DNA of 64,000 nt, taken from contig CP092872.1 of NCBI GenBank assembly GCA_030710605.1, positions 4,412,715 to 4,476,714 of the forward strand. The letters run 5' to 3'. Numbering within the stretch: the first letter of the stretch is position 1; each line of letters starts with the position of its first letter. Shown here piece after piece: positions 54,463-64,000 of the stretch. This DNA is from Cordylochernes scorpioides. Lineage: Eukaryota > Arthropoda > Arachnida > Pseudoscorpiones > Chernetidae. Made by a program: the position numbers and the translations under genes. The notes beneath the pieces were generated by a model. That model ran no database searches and was not told the DNA's origin. It saw only the letters and a list, made by a program, of their open reading frames with translations.

Positions 54463-54741
54463 CACCAATACCTCGCTTTGCGTCGTTTTCCTTTTGCGTT
54501 TTTTTCGAAGAGGCGTCGCTTGCTTAATTTTTACTGATTTTCACTGTGCGTCGTTAGAATTTCGAAGTTGCGTTGTTTTGGATTCGAGTCTTCAATTTTT
54601 TTTAATTTTTTTTTCCTAAAATATGGAAACACCTTTATTTTTGATTGCGCCTTCACATATTTTCACTTTGCGTCGTTTCAATTTGCGTCGTGTTTTTTTT
54701 TTTTTTGGAACGTAACCCCGACGCAAAGCGAGGTATGGGTG
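54463..54741. mobile_element. MITE family H, copy 3
   Basis: TIRs CACCAATACCTCGCTTTGCG and GCAAAGCGAGGTATGGGTG, flanked by TA. Outside the segmental duplication, so it is an independent insertion. Confidence 0.88.
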
Positions 54742-54964
54742 TATATACAAATTTTGAGTATTTGAGTAAAAATAGAGAAATAGACCTAACCCCGGTTCCA
54801 GGAGCGTTAAATGCCAACTACCTGGGTTTTCCAGCAGTCCAGTTACAGGCTGGCAGAGAGTCTGGGAATCATGCCAACGATGCAGGATCGAGCTGAGATG
54901 TTCCAAGTATTAAGTAAGTCAACATTCTGAATCTGAGGTAAGTTGGGCAGCTGAATATAGACTC

Positions 54965-55180
54965 AATATTATTGTAAAGATAGAGGCTGCCTGACCGGCA
55001 TCCATAGTTCTTAGAATTAAAGATACTTCCAATAGTAAATCTTCTTATTATCTCGTCGTTTCGACAAAATTCTTTTGTTCTCGTCAGGAGCAAACAAAAA
55101 TTTAAACATTTGGCAAGGTGTTAAAATTTATTCTTATAAAAAAAAGGATTTTTGTCGAAAGTTCGAGATAATGAAAATAT
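54965..55180. repeat. Repeat family G, second copy with ribozyme core
   Basis: Shares CATTTGGCAAGGTGTTAA and ATTTTTGTCGAAA with 43020-43260. On the minus strand at 55050-55092 there is CTGACGA, stem II G..ACAAAA-GAA-TTTTGTC, GAAA, but no U at the cleavage site. Confidence 0.6.
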
Positions 55181-55197
55181 TTAGTGACCGAGGTATT

Positions 55198-55623
55198 CTA
55201 TATACAGTTATCAGCGTCATGCGTCCTGTCACCGTTTGCTTTTGGTGGCGTGATCATAGCGAGCCAATAGGAAAGCGCCATTCAGGTGTCACCGTTTGCT
55301 GCGCCACCACGTGGCGCGACGGTGACCTTGAGTGACGTAATGACAGGGTAGGAACAAGAAATCACTTGCTATCATTATCATATCATTTTATGTATATATC
55401 AGATTTAAAATATATTCATACAAAAAATCTAAATAATACAAATTTCAAATATCGTTGTGAAAATTTACATTTTTATTTTTGTATTTTAAAAACACACAAA
55501 GATTGAAGCGGGACGTTTCAAAAGAGTGCCATCCACGACGCCAATTTATAATTGTAAAGAATAGTATTTTAATAAAACATTTAATCGGGTAAAACCCGGG
55601 CGTTGCCCGGGTCATTCAGCTAG
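55198..55623 (+). mobile_element. Helitron 3' part (5' end uncertain)
   Basis: 3' hairpin CCCGGGCGTTGCCCGGG, then TCATTCAGCTAG before T. The last 120 bp match the Helitron at 7687-8213 (GCGGGACGTTTCA, CGCCAATTTATAATTGTAA). TCTATATACAGTTATCAGCG at 55198 may be the 5' end. A GC-rich passenger with GTGTCACCGTTTGC repeats lies inside. Confidence 0.7.
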
Positions 55624-55854
55624 TCTTCAATATTAAGAATTAAGTCTCAATATTGTCCTGCATCAAGTCAATCATTTCAGGACTAGGTTAGGGAGAGACC
55701 ACATGTGTGAGGAATTCTTAGAATTTTATCGAGATATAAGAAAAACGAGACGATTCTGTGATCAAATAACAAGCGTGTCTGGCCATCGAGGCGTATTTTT
55801 TTTCCTTATCTGTAGATAAGATTCCGACAAAACAGGGCTCTGACACATTCAGTA

Positions 55855-55975
55855 AGTGCAAAGTCGAACTGCTTTTCACATTTGTAGACATTTGGTGTAC
55901 TTACAATAAAGACAGTTGCCTACTTCTACCCACCATGATTATCATGGCCTGTACCACGTGTACTAGGGATAAGCA
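55855..55975 (+). repeat. Repeat family C
   Basis: GTCGAACTGCTTTTCACATT and ATCATGGCCTGTACCACGTG, as at 4985-5130. Confidence 0.5.
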
Positions 55976-56039
55976 ATAAAAAAAAGATTCAGAGAATCCC
56001 TTACACATGTGGTCAACCCCTAGAGGAGATCAGCGTTGA

Positions 56040-56480
56040 TTGACATGTGTCCCATGGGGCTTTCTGGCTTGTAAAGATACTTGACAATAAATTTCGTTTA
56101 AGCACCAAGTATCCTTTCGTTATATTTATCCATTTTCTACCATCCCAAGTTATATCTCTTTTACGATGCTTTACTAATACTAGTAACTCCACCTCTGCCA
56201 GTCCCAAGCCCGAATGGAAAAGGCGGAGGGGGAGCAGTAACAAGCTCACTAAAAAACCTGGGTTCAGCTGGCCATGCTGATAGTGCCCTGTACGGGCTCC
56301 TAATCCAGGGATACAGGATGAGCAGCGTTTGTACTCCATGTTAGGAGCGGCTGTACATGACGTCTGTTCCCCATGTCAGAGGCGGCCATTTCTTTTAGAG
56401 CTAAGTCGGCCTGCCACTGAGTAGTGCTCCCAGTCTTAATGACAAAGGCAGACGCATTCTACTTCACCCAGTGTAGAGAT
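56040..56480 (-). repeat. Repeat family D, uninterrupted copy
   Basis: The complement matches 86-289 joined to 1588-1650. At the mariner insertion point it reads GCACTATCAGCA with one TA: the empty site. A minus-strand frame (56013-56339) crosses it, but I do not recognise the protein. Confidence 0.65.
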
Positions 56481-57077
56481 AGAAAAGAAATAGATTAATA
56501 CTAGTTAGTTAACATTATACTAACTATTTTATACTAACTATAAACTAATATGAGCTATAACCTGATTTCTCTATATATTATATATAATTAATCTTTAATT
56601 GATTTATGTATAAGGCCGGCCCTTAATGACCTATTCCCTACTCTATTAAATATGACACTAATTGCAAAATGAAATTTTAAGCATATCATTATATATGCTA
56701 TTAGAAATTGATGACTTAGTCAAGTAATGTCGTAGCGCCTTTTAATAACCTCAATTTATTATTCATTTCCAGGATATGGTCGTTTAGAAAAAAAAAAAAA
56801 TAGTTCCCACAATTGAGAAAAATTAATAAACTGGAAATAGCTATTTTCATGAAAACAATTTTTACGACAAATTATCGCTAATTGATAGAGAATGGAAAAA
56901 AGAGAGTAAAAAAGTGATATTAAAAATTCATTTATAAATTAAAAATTCTGTTTTGTGTTTTTTAATTTATTCTTTAAGAAATTCACATTGTGGAATATTG
57001 TTTAAGAAAAAGAGAGTAATATTCATATTAAATATATTTAATAAAATAGAGATGGAAATTTTGCCGGTAGGATATTG
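56481..57077. other. Unassigned AT-rich stretch
   Basis: No gene or repeat family recognised. Confidence 0.4.
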
Positions 57078-57424
57078 ATCTAAAGAAACAAAGTTCGCCT
57101 CTCCAGTCAAAATAGACGTCAAAACCAGACGCCATCTATTGACCGTCGCCGCAAACTAGCGGCCTCGGGCCAGCAAAACACCTCTTTGGCAGATGTCAAG
57201 ATTCCATTAGATCCCGTGTGGAACTCATAGAATAAAGTCCGCCCTAGGCTGACGAGGGCCATTAGCCCGAAACCATGGTCTCTAGGTGGACGCTTTTCAG
57301 TTTGCCAAAGCTGGTGTTGTGGCTTTATCACCGACCCGAGGCCGCTAGTTTGCGGCGACGGTCAATAGATGGCGTCAGGTTTTGACGTCTATTTTGACGG
57401 GAGAGGCGACCTTTGTCTCTTTAT
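57078..57424 (+). mobile_element. Palindromic element F with central ribozyme
   Basis: Inverted arms of about 90 bp: TAAAGAAACAAAG, GACGCCATCTATTGACCGTC, GCCGCAAACTAGCGGCCTCG on the left and their complements at 57334-57424. The centre holds a hammerhead fold at 57237-57291. No protein. A second copy, inverted and cut by the window end, is at 63830. Confidence 0.85.
57237..57291 (+). ncRNA. Hammerhead ribozyme motif, type I, complete
   Basis: Stem I strand GTCCGCCCTAGG, core CTGACGA (57249-57255), stem II GGGC-CATTA-GCCC, GAAA (57269-57272), stem III ACC-AT-GGT, cleavage C (57280), stem I strand TCTAGGTGGAC. Stem I forms six pairs (including one G-U), a small internal loop and four more pairs. 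Every invariant hammerhead residue is present, with a GUC cleavage triplet. Predicted scission between 57280 and 57281. Fold judged by eye. Confidence 0.82.
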
Positions 57425-57430
57425 ATATAA

Positions 57431-58004
57431 CTAGCGGATGTACCCGGCTTCGCCCGGGTTTTACCCGAGTAAAGGTTTGTCTAACGAACATTTGTTAAAA
57501 CACTTCTCTATAAACTTATAAAAAAATATATAATAGATATATTTTGATAATTTGAAACTCGTGAATTTGAATCTCTTGTTAAAGTGAACATTTTTTCCCG
57601 GTCCCTTGAAAAATACCCGATAATTTGAATAAAATCAATATTAATTGGTTCCCTCGGTAATTGAAAGTTAAAGGAATAGTATTCGCCTTGGAATTGTATC
57701 ATTATTCTTGTCTCAAATAAATTGCCGTGTCATCCTGAATTTTGTCTTTCCTAATTTTCTACATTACAAAATCATCGTATCATCATGATAATATTTAGAG
57801 CAGATTGTTGAATTATAACAGATAAATTAGAATATTTATCTTGATTATCTTAAAGCGAAAAGTTATTTCAAAAATTTTATTTGCTAGAAACCTTCCCAGT
57901 ACTATACTAAATAACTTCCCAAAGTTCCATGGCATTCCAATGAGTGGTTTGGTCAGGCATAAAGGACAGACAGACACACATACATTCATTTATATATATA
58001 TAGA
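57431..58004 (-). mobile_element. Helitron, non-autonomous
   Basis: Minus strand: TCTATATATATATAAATGAA at 58004, GTCCTTTATGCCTGACC, and 3' CCCGGGCGAAGCCGGGTACA, TCCGCTAG at 57431. 574 bp. Colinear with 8217 and 26258. Confidence 0.92.
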
Positions 58005-58044
58005 TGTGAATATAATTTCACAGGTATCATAATTATAAATGTTA

Positions 58045-58240
58045 ATTACAAAATATTTTCTCACAATGAGTTTCCTTTTATTACAAAACGCTAGCTTTCA
58101 AGTGATAATCGCTCTTCAACGATCTTAATAAAACATCGACTATATCCTTAAAAATATATATTGCCGTTGAAGAGCGATTATCGCTTGAAAGCTAGCGTTT
58201 TGTAATAAAAAGAAACTCATTGTGGGAAAATAATTTGTAA
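58045..58240. repeat. Long hairpin
   Basis: Left arm TCACAATGAGTTTCCTTTTA, CAAAACGCTAGCTTTCAAGT; right arm GCTTGAAAGCTAGCGTTTTG, AAACTCATTGTG. A loop of about 45 bases. The small stem GAGCGATTATCGCTTGAAAGC occurs in each arm. Confidence 0.82.
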
Positions 58241-58679
58241 TTTTAAAACTTTTTTCACAATTTTATATTGAATATTAATTATAAATAGTGTAATAGCTCC
58301 AAAATGTAGATAAAATTAAACACGCCAGCTTGACCAGCATGTAATCATAAACCGAACAATAAAGTTTTATTGAGAGTATTACACCACATCCAAGGCAGGA
58401 TGAGGACCAGTCCATTTTCGTTAAACTTACGTTATTTCCTTCAAGGGAACTTTCATAAGTCCTCAGTGAGTTTTACGACGCCACCGCCAGACAACAACAA
58501 ATCATCTGTCCCACTCATGTAGATCATACCCTTCTTGGACCTTGCCGCGTCTTCAGCGCTGGCCGAAGTATGATAGATTTAATAGATGGAGTCGTGTTAT
58601 CTGGCGAAATACTTTACAGAGAGTTTGTTCTAAATAAAAAATATATATATTCAAAATACAAAAAATTGCATATAACATA

Positions 58680-58815
58680 TAAACATATTAAGAAAGAAGG
58701 CATCTCTTGATTGTGCAACTAAAAGTAGCTGATGGATTGCGTCTTCGTAATGCTCTATCGGAATAAATATCAATTAATCGTTGATTTTGTAATTATTTAA
58801 TAATTGGCTAAATAT
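58680..58815. repeat. Repeat family E copy
   Basis: AAGAAAGAAGGCATCTCTTG, GTGCAACTAAAAGTAGCTGA and AATCGTTGATTTT. Confidence 0.5.
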
Positions 58816-58899
58816 CTACTTATATAATTGCCTTATTCTGAAGCTCACCGTCACCGTTCACGGATAGAATGCGCGCCCATTGGCTGCCGCCGGCGAACA

Positions 58900-59600
58900 C
58901 GTGACCTCCCTGCCCCCCTCTAGACAACCCTGTTATCAGCTGTGTGATACATACACCTGTCTATAGCGGCCACTCTAGACAACCCTGTTATCAGCTGTGT
59001 GATACATCCACCTGTCAATACAGACCACCCTGTCTATAGCGGTCACCTTAGGCAACCCTGTTATCATTAGTGTGTTACATTCACCTGTCTATACAGACCA
59101 CCCTGTCTATAGCGGTCACCCTAGGCAACCCTGTTATGAGCAGTGTGATACATACACCTGTCTATACAGACCACCCTGTCTATAGCGGCCACTCTAGACA
59201 ACCCTGTTATCGGCTGTGTGATACATACACCTGTCTATAGCGGCCACTCACATACACCTGTCTATACAGACCACCCTGTCTATAGCGGCCACTCTAGACA
59301 ACCCTGTTATCAGCTGTGTGATACATCCACCTGTCTATACAGACCACCCTGTCTATAGCGGCCACTCTAGGCAACCCTGTTATCAGCTGTGTGATACATC
59401 CACCTGTCTATACAGACCACCCTGTCTATAGCGACCACTCTAGACAACCCTGTTATCGGCTGTGTGATACATACACCTGTCTATACAGACCACCCTGTCT
59501 ATAGCGGCCACTCTAGACAACCCTGTTATCGGCTGTGTGATACATACACCTGTCTATACAGACCACCCTGTCTATAGCGAGACCACCCAAGACAACGTTC
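58900..59600. repeat. 73-bp minisatellite, about 9 copies
   Basis: Unit CCCTGTTATCGGCTGTGTGA, TACATACACCTGTCTATACA, GACCACCCTGTCTATAGCGG, CCACTCTAGACAA. The CCTGTCTATAGCG part matches the terminal repeat of MITE family I, which suggests origin from such an end. It is followed at once by a Helitron 3' end. Confidence 0.92.
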
Positions 59601-59656
59601 TTAAAATATATTCGCACTCGGGTAAAACCCGGGCGTTGCCCGGGCCATTCGTCTAG
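59601..59656 (+). mobile_element. Helitron 3' terminus after minisatellite
   Basis: TTCGCACTCGGGTAAAACCC, hairpin CCCGGGCGTTGCCCGGG, CCATTCGTCTAG. Identical to the end at 37440. The 5' end of this Helitron is not identified, so the minisatellite is probably its interior. Confidence 0.85.
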
Positions 59657-60090
59657 TATATATATATATGTGGTGATGTAGTTTATCCTGTTGGATGACT
59701 GTAGTATGTTGGTTAAATGCAGTCGTTATGACCACAATGTACAGAGTGGTTTCAGCCGTAAATGTATTGCACCAAAGAACGAGACATGTTCGATGTTACC
59801 TTAGAAAGGACGAGATAACAAGTGAAGGCTGCCACACGCCGGTCTAGGTAGGTCTTATCTATATTTGAGGAAAGGGAGAGGACACCCCTGGCAATCCACT
59901 ATGTAATTTAAAATACAATATAACGCGGCTGATGATTGTAAAACGAAAATTGCAATTATATCGCGAATATTTATTTTAAACAAAAATCGAAACTTATTTT
60001 AAAGAGAAATAACGACTATTTCTAACTTTAAGAATGAAGTATGAAAGGGTGAAAATATGAAGAGTAATGGCGAACGGGAAAATAAAATTG

Positions 60091-60162
60091 TCCAGGGGCG
60101 GGAATCGAACCCACGACCTTCCGCTTACCGGGCAGATGCCATGTCCACTAGGCTACCCTGGA
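60091..60162 (-). tRNA. tRNA-Thr(GGT)-like, complete cloverleaf
   Basis: Minus strand: acceptor TCCAGGG/CCCTGGA (7 pairs), D arm GCCTAGTGGACATGGC, anticodon stem TCTGC/GCGGA with loop CCGGTAA, and T arm GTGGGTTCGATTCCCGC. The loop gives GGT, but position 33 is C instead of the near-universal U, so decoding function is doubtful. Confidence 0.65.
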
Positions 60163-60193
60163 CATATCCCTCCGTTCGTAAATATTATATAAA

Positions 60194-60251
60194 GTGGACA
60201 TGGCATCTGCCCGGTAAGCGGAAGGTCGTGGGTTCGATTCCCGCCCCTGGA
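60194..60251 (+). tRNA. tRNA-Thr-like, 5'-truncated mirror copy
   Basis: GTGGACATGGCATCTGCCCG through GATTCCCGCCCCTGGA, the inverted counterpart of 60091-60162 without the 5' acceptor strand. Non-functional. Confidence 0.65.
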
Positions 60252-60412
60252 TACTTTTATTTTTCCGTTCGCCATTACTCTTCATATTTTCACCCTTTCA
60301 TACTTCATCCTTAAAGTTAGAAATAGTCGTTATATCTCTTTAAAATAAGTTTCGATTTTTGTTTAAAAGAAACATTCGCGGTATAATTGCAATTTTCGTT
60401 TTACAATCCACT

Positions 60413-60984
60413 ATGTTTTTAACGGACCGACGGTGTAATCGGAGACATTCCTCCTGTCTGGCGGGGCTGTCACTCAATCTAATTGTATTATTTCATTTTG
60501 GTATTACACTATAACTGTATTACATATGGGGATATAAGTATAAATTGATATATATTACAACATATATATATATATATATCTACGTTAATACCGTCAGGTA
60601 GATGTTGCGGGGAAGTAAGTAGAAATATACAGAACCTTCTAAGGAAGGCGGTAGAATCGATTGAATGGCCCTTGTCATTTTGAGCGATGAGACACCGTCT
60701 TCCACAAACTTCGATCCTATATAGGGGACATCCAGGGTCAGATTTGTCGGAGATGTAATGCTTAAAATACCGATAGACCAATAACGTTTAGATTCTCGGA
60801 TTTTTAAACATTTGTAAACTTTGACAAAACAAAAAGGAATCAAGGGTTTGGTTTCTTTTCATAATTTTTTTTTAAATTATTTCTCGAGATTTCGGACTAA
60901 ATTTCCCTTCAACACGGAGGCCTAGAAATATTACTTCTAGTCAATTATAACACGCCGAATTCAAATAAAAATTTAGATAACTAT
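60413..60984. other. Unassigned stretch
   Basis: Contains a decayed hairpin motif at 60870-60920 (CTCGAGATTTCGGACTAAAT, CCTTCAACACGG) like those at 42775 and 11852. No gene recognised. Confidence 0.35.
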
Positions 60985-61135
60985 ATATCTATGGCTTTTG
61001 GCTATTTACCAAGAAATTGGGTTGGCCAAATATCAGTGAACAGATTTAATCAATGTTTAGTTGATATCTGTTCCACCAGATAGTGCTCTGCCTTCTGAAA
61101 AAGCACATGTGCTCCTGGTCAGGATATGCCTTTTT
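60985..61135 (+). repeat. Repeat family B, truncated
   Basis: GGCTTTTGGCTATTTACC, GGTTGGCCAAATATCAGTG, AGTGCTCTGCCTTCTG and GGTCAGGATATGCC. No ribozyme part. Confidence 0.65.
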
Positions 61136-61197
61136 TATTTATATATATATTTGATTAAAAAGGCATATATTGGATCAAAATATTATTTATATATATA

Positions 61198-61399
61198 TGT
61201 CATAATTTGTATAGTTAATGACAAGAGATATAATTTATTTCGGTCAAACTAAGTATGTAAATATGTTAGGCTTGTGTTAAAATGTAAATATGTAAATTCA
61301 TCCATGTATAAAAGCGGGACAAAAAATAAAGGTGGCAGACATCGCGGGTGTGCTGTTCGCTAGGCATAACGGCTGCGCCTCTTCATTTTAGCTACGACA
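61198..61399 (+). mobile_element. Possible solo LTR
   Basis: Starts TGTCATAATTTG and ends GCTACGACA (TGTC/GACA inverted ends). It contains TATAAAAGCGGGAC and AATAAAGG 20-30 bp apart, as in a U3-R region. Flanking AT repeats hide any target duplication. Confidence 0.35.
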
Positions 61400-61849
61400 T
61401 ATATGTATATATATATATATATATGATAAAATCGTTTTTTACATACTTTAAAACGTATGTATAATATAACTCTATTACTGTGCAAATTGCATACTTAACA
61501 TACTAGCGTATTTTATGAATTTATGTAATGATTAGTTTTTAACTATATGTAAAACCAACAGACCAAAACTACATTTAAAAGATTGCGTTAAAATGAATAC
61601 CATTGTTGATATATCTATATCAAAAGGAGGCATTTTTCTATTTAATATTTCATTATATAACAATCAATTTTGTTTATCACTTCAATAAGAAAACCACGAT
61701 GGTGATAAAATATTAAGCCAAAATTCCAGTTTTAGAAAATTCAGTCAAAATTCCAACCTGTATTCCACGGTTTCGATACAAAAGTATGTCTCGGTAAATG
61801 TAAAAATACTTCCAGTGTTTAATTTTCATTAAGTGTTTATAAAACAACA
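61400..61849. other. Unassigned AT-rich stretch
   Basis: AT microsatellite at 61404-61425; otherwise nothing recognised. Confidence 0.4.
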
Positions 61850-62075
61850 CTTGAAGTTACACCGCATGAGTTTCTTTTCAATGAAAAATTAAATTTTATT
61901 TCAAGGTGGAATATTGACTATTTCTAGCCTTTTTGGATGAGGTATGAAAGGGTGAATTATGAAGAGTAATTATGAACGGAAAAATAAAAGTGTCCAGGGA
62001 TGGGAATCGAACCCACAATGTTCCGCTAACCGGGCAGATGCCATGTCCACTAGGCTACTAAGTGTTTGTGTTATA
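61850..62075. repeat. Fold-back tRNA element, one arm
   Basis: GAATATTGACTATTTCTAGC, GAAGAGTAATTATGAACGGA and GTGTCCAGGGATGGGAATCG match the left arm at 60000-60160. The second arm is missing. Confidence 0.65.
61993..62058 (-). tRNA. tRNA-Thr-like, truncated
   Basis: Minus strand TAGCCTAGTGGACATGGCAT, CTGCCCGGTTAGCGG and GTGGGTTCGATTCCCATCC. The 5' acceptor strand is lost and the T stem has a mismatch. Confidence 0.55.
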
Positions 62076-62246
62076 TGGGTGAATATATATTTAGAAAGGT
62101 AAACAGAAATTAGTTTGGTAGGATATACTATTGACATTGTTACGTCGTACCCAGACGCTGTACTTTGTCTACTCAGGATGCCACAAAGATACACATGTGA
62201 GTTCGAAGGGATGCAGCTAATGTTAGTGCTTCATTATACGTGGCAC

Positions 62247-62330
62247 TGAACAGACCTGGTTCGTTTCCAAGGTGACTAACGTGGCAACGGTACCCATTTT
62301 CCAATGAATAGTTGGACACGACAACAGCAA
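62247..62330 (+). mobile_element. LINE 3' remnant with CAA-type tail
   Basis: TGGTTCGTTTCCAAGGTGAC, TAACGTGGCAACGG matches 25868-25905, followed by TTGGACACGACAACAGCAAC. Confidence 0.65.
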
Positions 62331-63829
62331 CAACTAAACAGAAGGAATACAATCAGTGGGACTTGTCTTCAACTTCTCCGTCAGAAGAATCCTTGGCGCC
62401 GTGGATGTCACTCTTGTGTCCCGCTCAACACTGTACACGTCTAGCCTGGAATACACCGTCTTGTAGGCCTCTCCGATGTCAGTCTCTCCTGGTATCGTCT
62501 TGTAGGATTATCCACACGCCCGGAGACAACTCCCCACGTCTTCTCCTTGCCGCAGATGTCACCAGACTGCCCGTTGTCCTCTCCCCACGCTGGAATGCTG
62601 TTTTTGGCGTCTCACACATGGCAGCTGGTATCCACCCCAACTTTACTCTGTTATCTTGAATAGCTTGCTATCCATTTTATAATAGTATATTAAATGAAGT
62701 ATCTTTACTTATTAAAGAGTAATAAATCAATTCATTATGCTTCCTTATCCCTGCGCAGAACGCAAAAGTGATAAAAAAATAATCCACAACTTCAGCTTTG
62801 GCAAATTCAGACAATGGCCAAACCTATATAAAGCCATGACTTTGGGCTATGGCTTTTTCCAGTAAAGAAGCAGCCATATTTTAAATAAAAATATTCTGTT
62901 TTTCACATAAAACGCTTATTCAAGTAATTTTATAAAAATAAGATTATATATATTTTTATTAAAAACATAAAAAAAACCAAATATTATTAAAATAAATTTT
63001 AAAAGTATACAATTATAATCTTTTACTATTTTATTTTCGATATGAATATACTCAATTAATTGATATACTTAAAATGAACAAAATAATAAAAAAATATAAT
63101 ATCACAGAGACCATCTATGATAGATAAAATAATATTTCAGGACCAATGACCAGAGGAAGCTGACTCAGCTAGAATCGAACAACAGCCTTTAAATATGAAA
63201 CTTTGGAGGAAAAATTGAAAGTTTCGGGGCTTTCCTTCCTTGCTGACTCTTGGAGGCTAAAAATGTTGATCTTGGGAAGTCAATGGAGATTTTTTTATCT
63301 CTTTCTTTCGAGAAGCGATCTTTAAATAGGCATTATAGAATGGAGCTTTCAGGTCAAGAATATTTATCTATTAAATCTTCTTCTTTTATTAATTTGATTG
63401 GGACAAAACCATCGTCAATATAATTTATTTATTATAATTTAATAACAAGATAAATATATAGGATTTTATAACGATTTGAAAAATGTCTTCTCTTCATCTT
63501 AAGAAAATGCATCTTGTCACTGTAGTAATTTCATATGCAGATCTCTGTTCTCTTATTATTATTTTTTTGTGAAAGAATTAAAATTATGTAAATATGTATA
63601 TTTTGCATTATATAAAAGAATGGTTATGTAAATATGAAAAGTATATTTGTGGTGACTTCCAAAACATGCCTTGTTCTTTTGTGCAATTCATTCACGCCTG
63701 AACCCACTCTGAACATTATGGCCACCACGACTGCAACCAACATGCCACACTACATTCATTCTACAGAAAAAAATAACACATTAAAAAATATATACAGATG
63801 AAAAACATAGATTGTAGATGGAAAAATTG
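62331..63829. other. Unassigned stretch
   Basis: 62340-62650 is GC-richer and has an open frame of about 100 codons on the plus strand that begins in LINE tail sequence; I do not recognise the product. The rest is AT-rich without genes. Confidence 0.3.
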
Positions 63830-64000
63830 CCGGGAGGAAATTGATCCATTGAAGCATAGGGCGCTTCTCCCGTCAAAATAAACGTCAAAACCTGACGCCA
63901 TCTATTGACCTTTCGCCGCAAACTAGCGGGCTCGGGTCGGTGACAAAGCCACAACACCAGCTTTGGCAAACTGAGAAGCGTCCACCTAGAGACCATGGTT
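63830..64000 (-). mobile_element. Element F, second copy, cut by window end
   Basis: CGTCAAAACCTGACGCCATC, GCCGCAAACTAGCGGGCTCG and GCGTCCACCTAGAGACCATG match element F inverted. The window ends inside the ribozyme; the visible stem I strand and cleavage site (GGTCTCTAGGTGGAC on the minus strand) are unchanged. Confidence 0.85.

Larger units (their letters stand above)
59905..60412. mobile_element. Fold-back element with tRNA-Thr-like gene
   Basis: Arms of roughly 230 bp: GATTGTAAAACGAAAATTGC, GAAATAACGACTATTTCTAA, GAAGAGTAATGGCGAACGGG and, mirrored, the complement ending TTCGTTTTACAATC. Both arms include tRNA-like sequence; the left one is complete. Flanking AATCCACTATG on both sides may be a target duplication. 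Related copies: 33650 and 61850. Confidence 0.8.

Noticed and set aside
62312..62659. 115-codon open frame as a gene
   Set aside because: It begins in a LINE tail (ACAACAGCAACAACT), has no recognisable domain and low-complexity Ser/Leu content; listed only as unassigned.

Overview
The window is repeat-rich, AT-rich eukaryotic DNA that looks like an invertebrate animal genome, probably an arthropod. The evidence is several Tc1/mariner/pogo subfamilies (DD34E, DD37D, DD41D), Helitrons with 5' TCTATATATATAAAA and 3' hairpin-CTAG ends, RNase H-bearing non-LTR retrotransposons, tRNA-derived SINEs and dense MITEs. I see no prokaryotic gene organisation and no securely recognisable host gene. The one intact, credible protein gene lies inside a pogo-like transposon (48402-49661). 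A 100-N assembly gap lies at 9957-10056.

Layout. 1-2 kb: a DD41D mariner inserted in an older repeat. 3-4 kb: tRNA-Glu-like sequences in an inverted repeat inside a fold-back MITE (family A). 6-11.6 kb and 14.8-19 kb: two copies of a segmental duplication carrying the same MITEs (H, I, A) and a Tc1-type MITE with an expanded 118-bp satellite; copy 2 holds a Helitron whose empty site survives in copy 1. 7.3-9.1 kb: nested Helitrons with an intact tRNA-Gly. 12.8-14.7 kb: Helitrons around a 32-bp minisatellite. 19-20.5 kb: a fold-back Tc1 element. 20.9-26 kb: LINE 3' ends, MITEs and a Helitron. 27.1 kb: a family-B repeat with a hammerhead-ribozyme fold. 27.9-33.6 kb: a large degenerate Helitron keeping a helicase fragment. 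34.5-39.5 kb: minisatellites (85 bp, 54 bp), a LINE RNase H fragment and a GC-rich Helitron. 40-48 kb: MITEs, LINE fragments and a SINE tandem beside a LINE that shares its tail. 48.4-49.7 kb: the pogo element. 52.3-53.6 kb: a decayed DD37D (maT) mariner. 54-64 kb: MITEs, Helitrons, a palindromic element with a complete hammerhead-ribozyme fold (57.2 kb), a 73-bp minisatellite, and a fold-back element carrying a tRNA-Thr-like gene.

How the parts relate. Almost everything is mobile DNA in nested layers, so insertion order can be read directly. The most interesting items are: (1) a pogo-derived 148-residue protein that keeps the N-terminal helix-turn-helix and a C-terminal PCNA-binding (PIP-box) motif but has no DDE catalytic domain, within intact terminal repeats; (2) short repeats whose transcripts can fold into type I hammerhead ribozymes with very short stem III, in families that share an AGATGGCGC motif; (3) fold-back elements containing tRNA-like genes. 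Family letters (A to K) are my own labels for repeats within this window.
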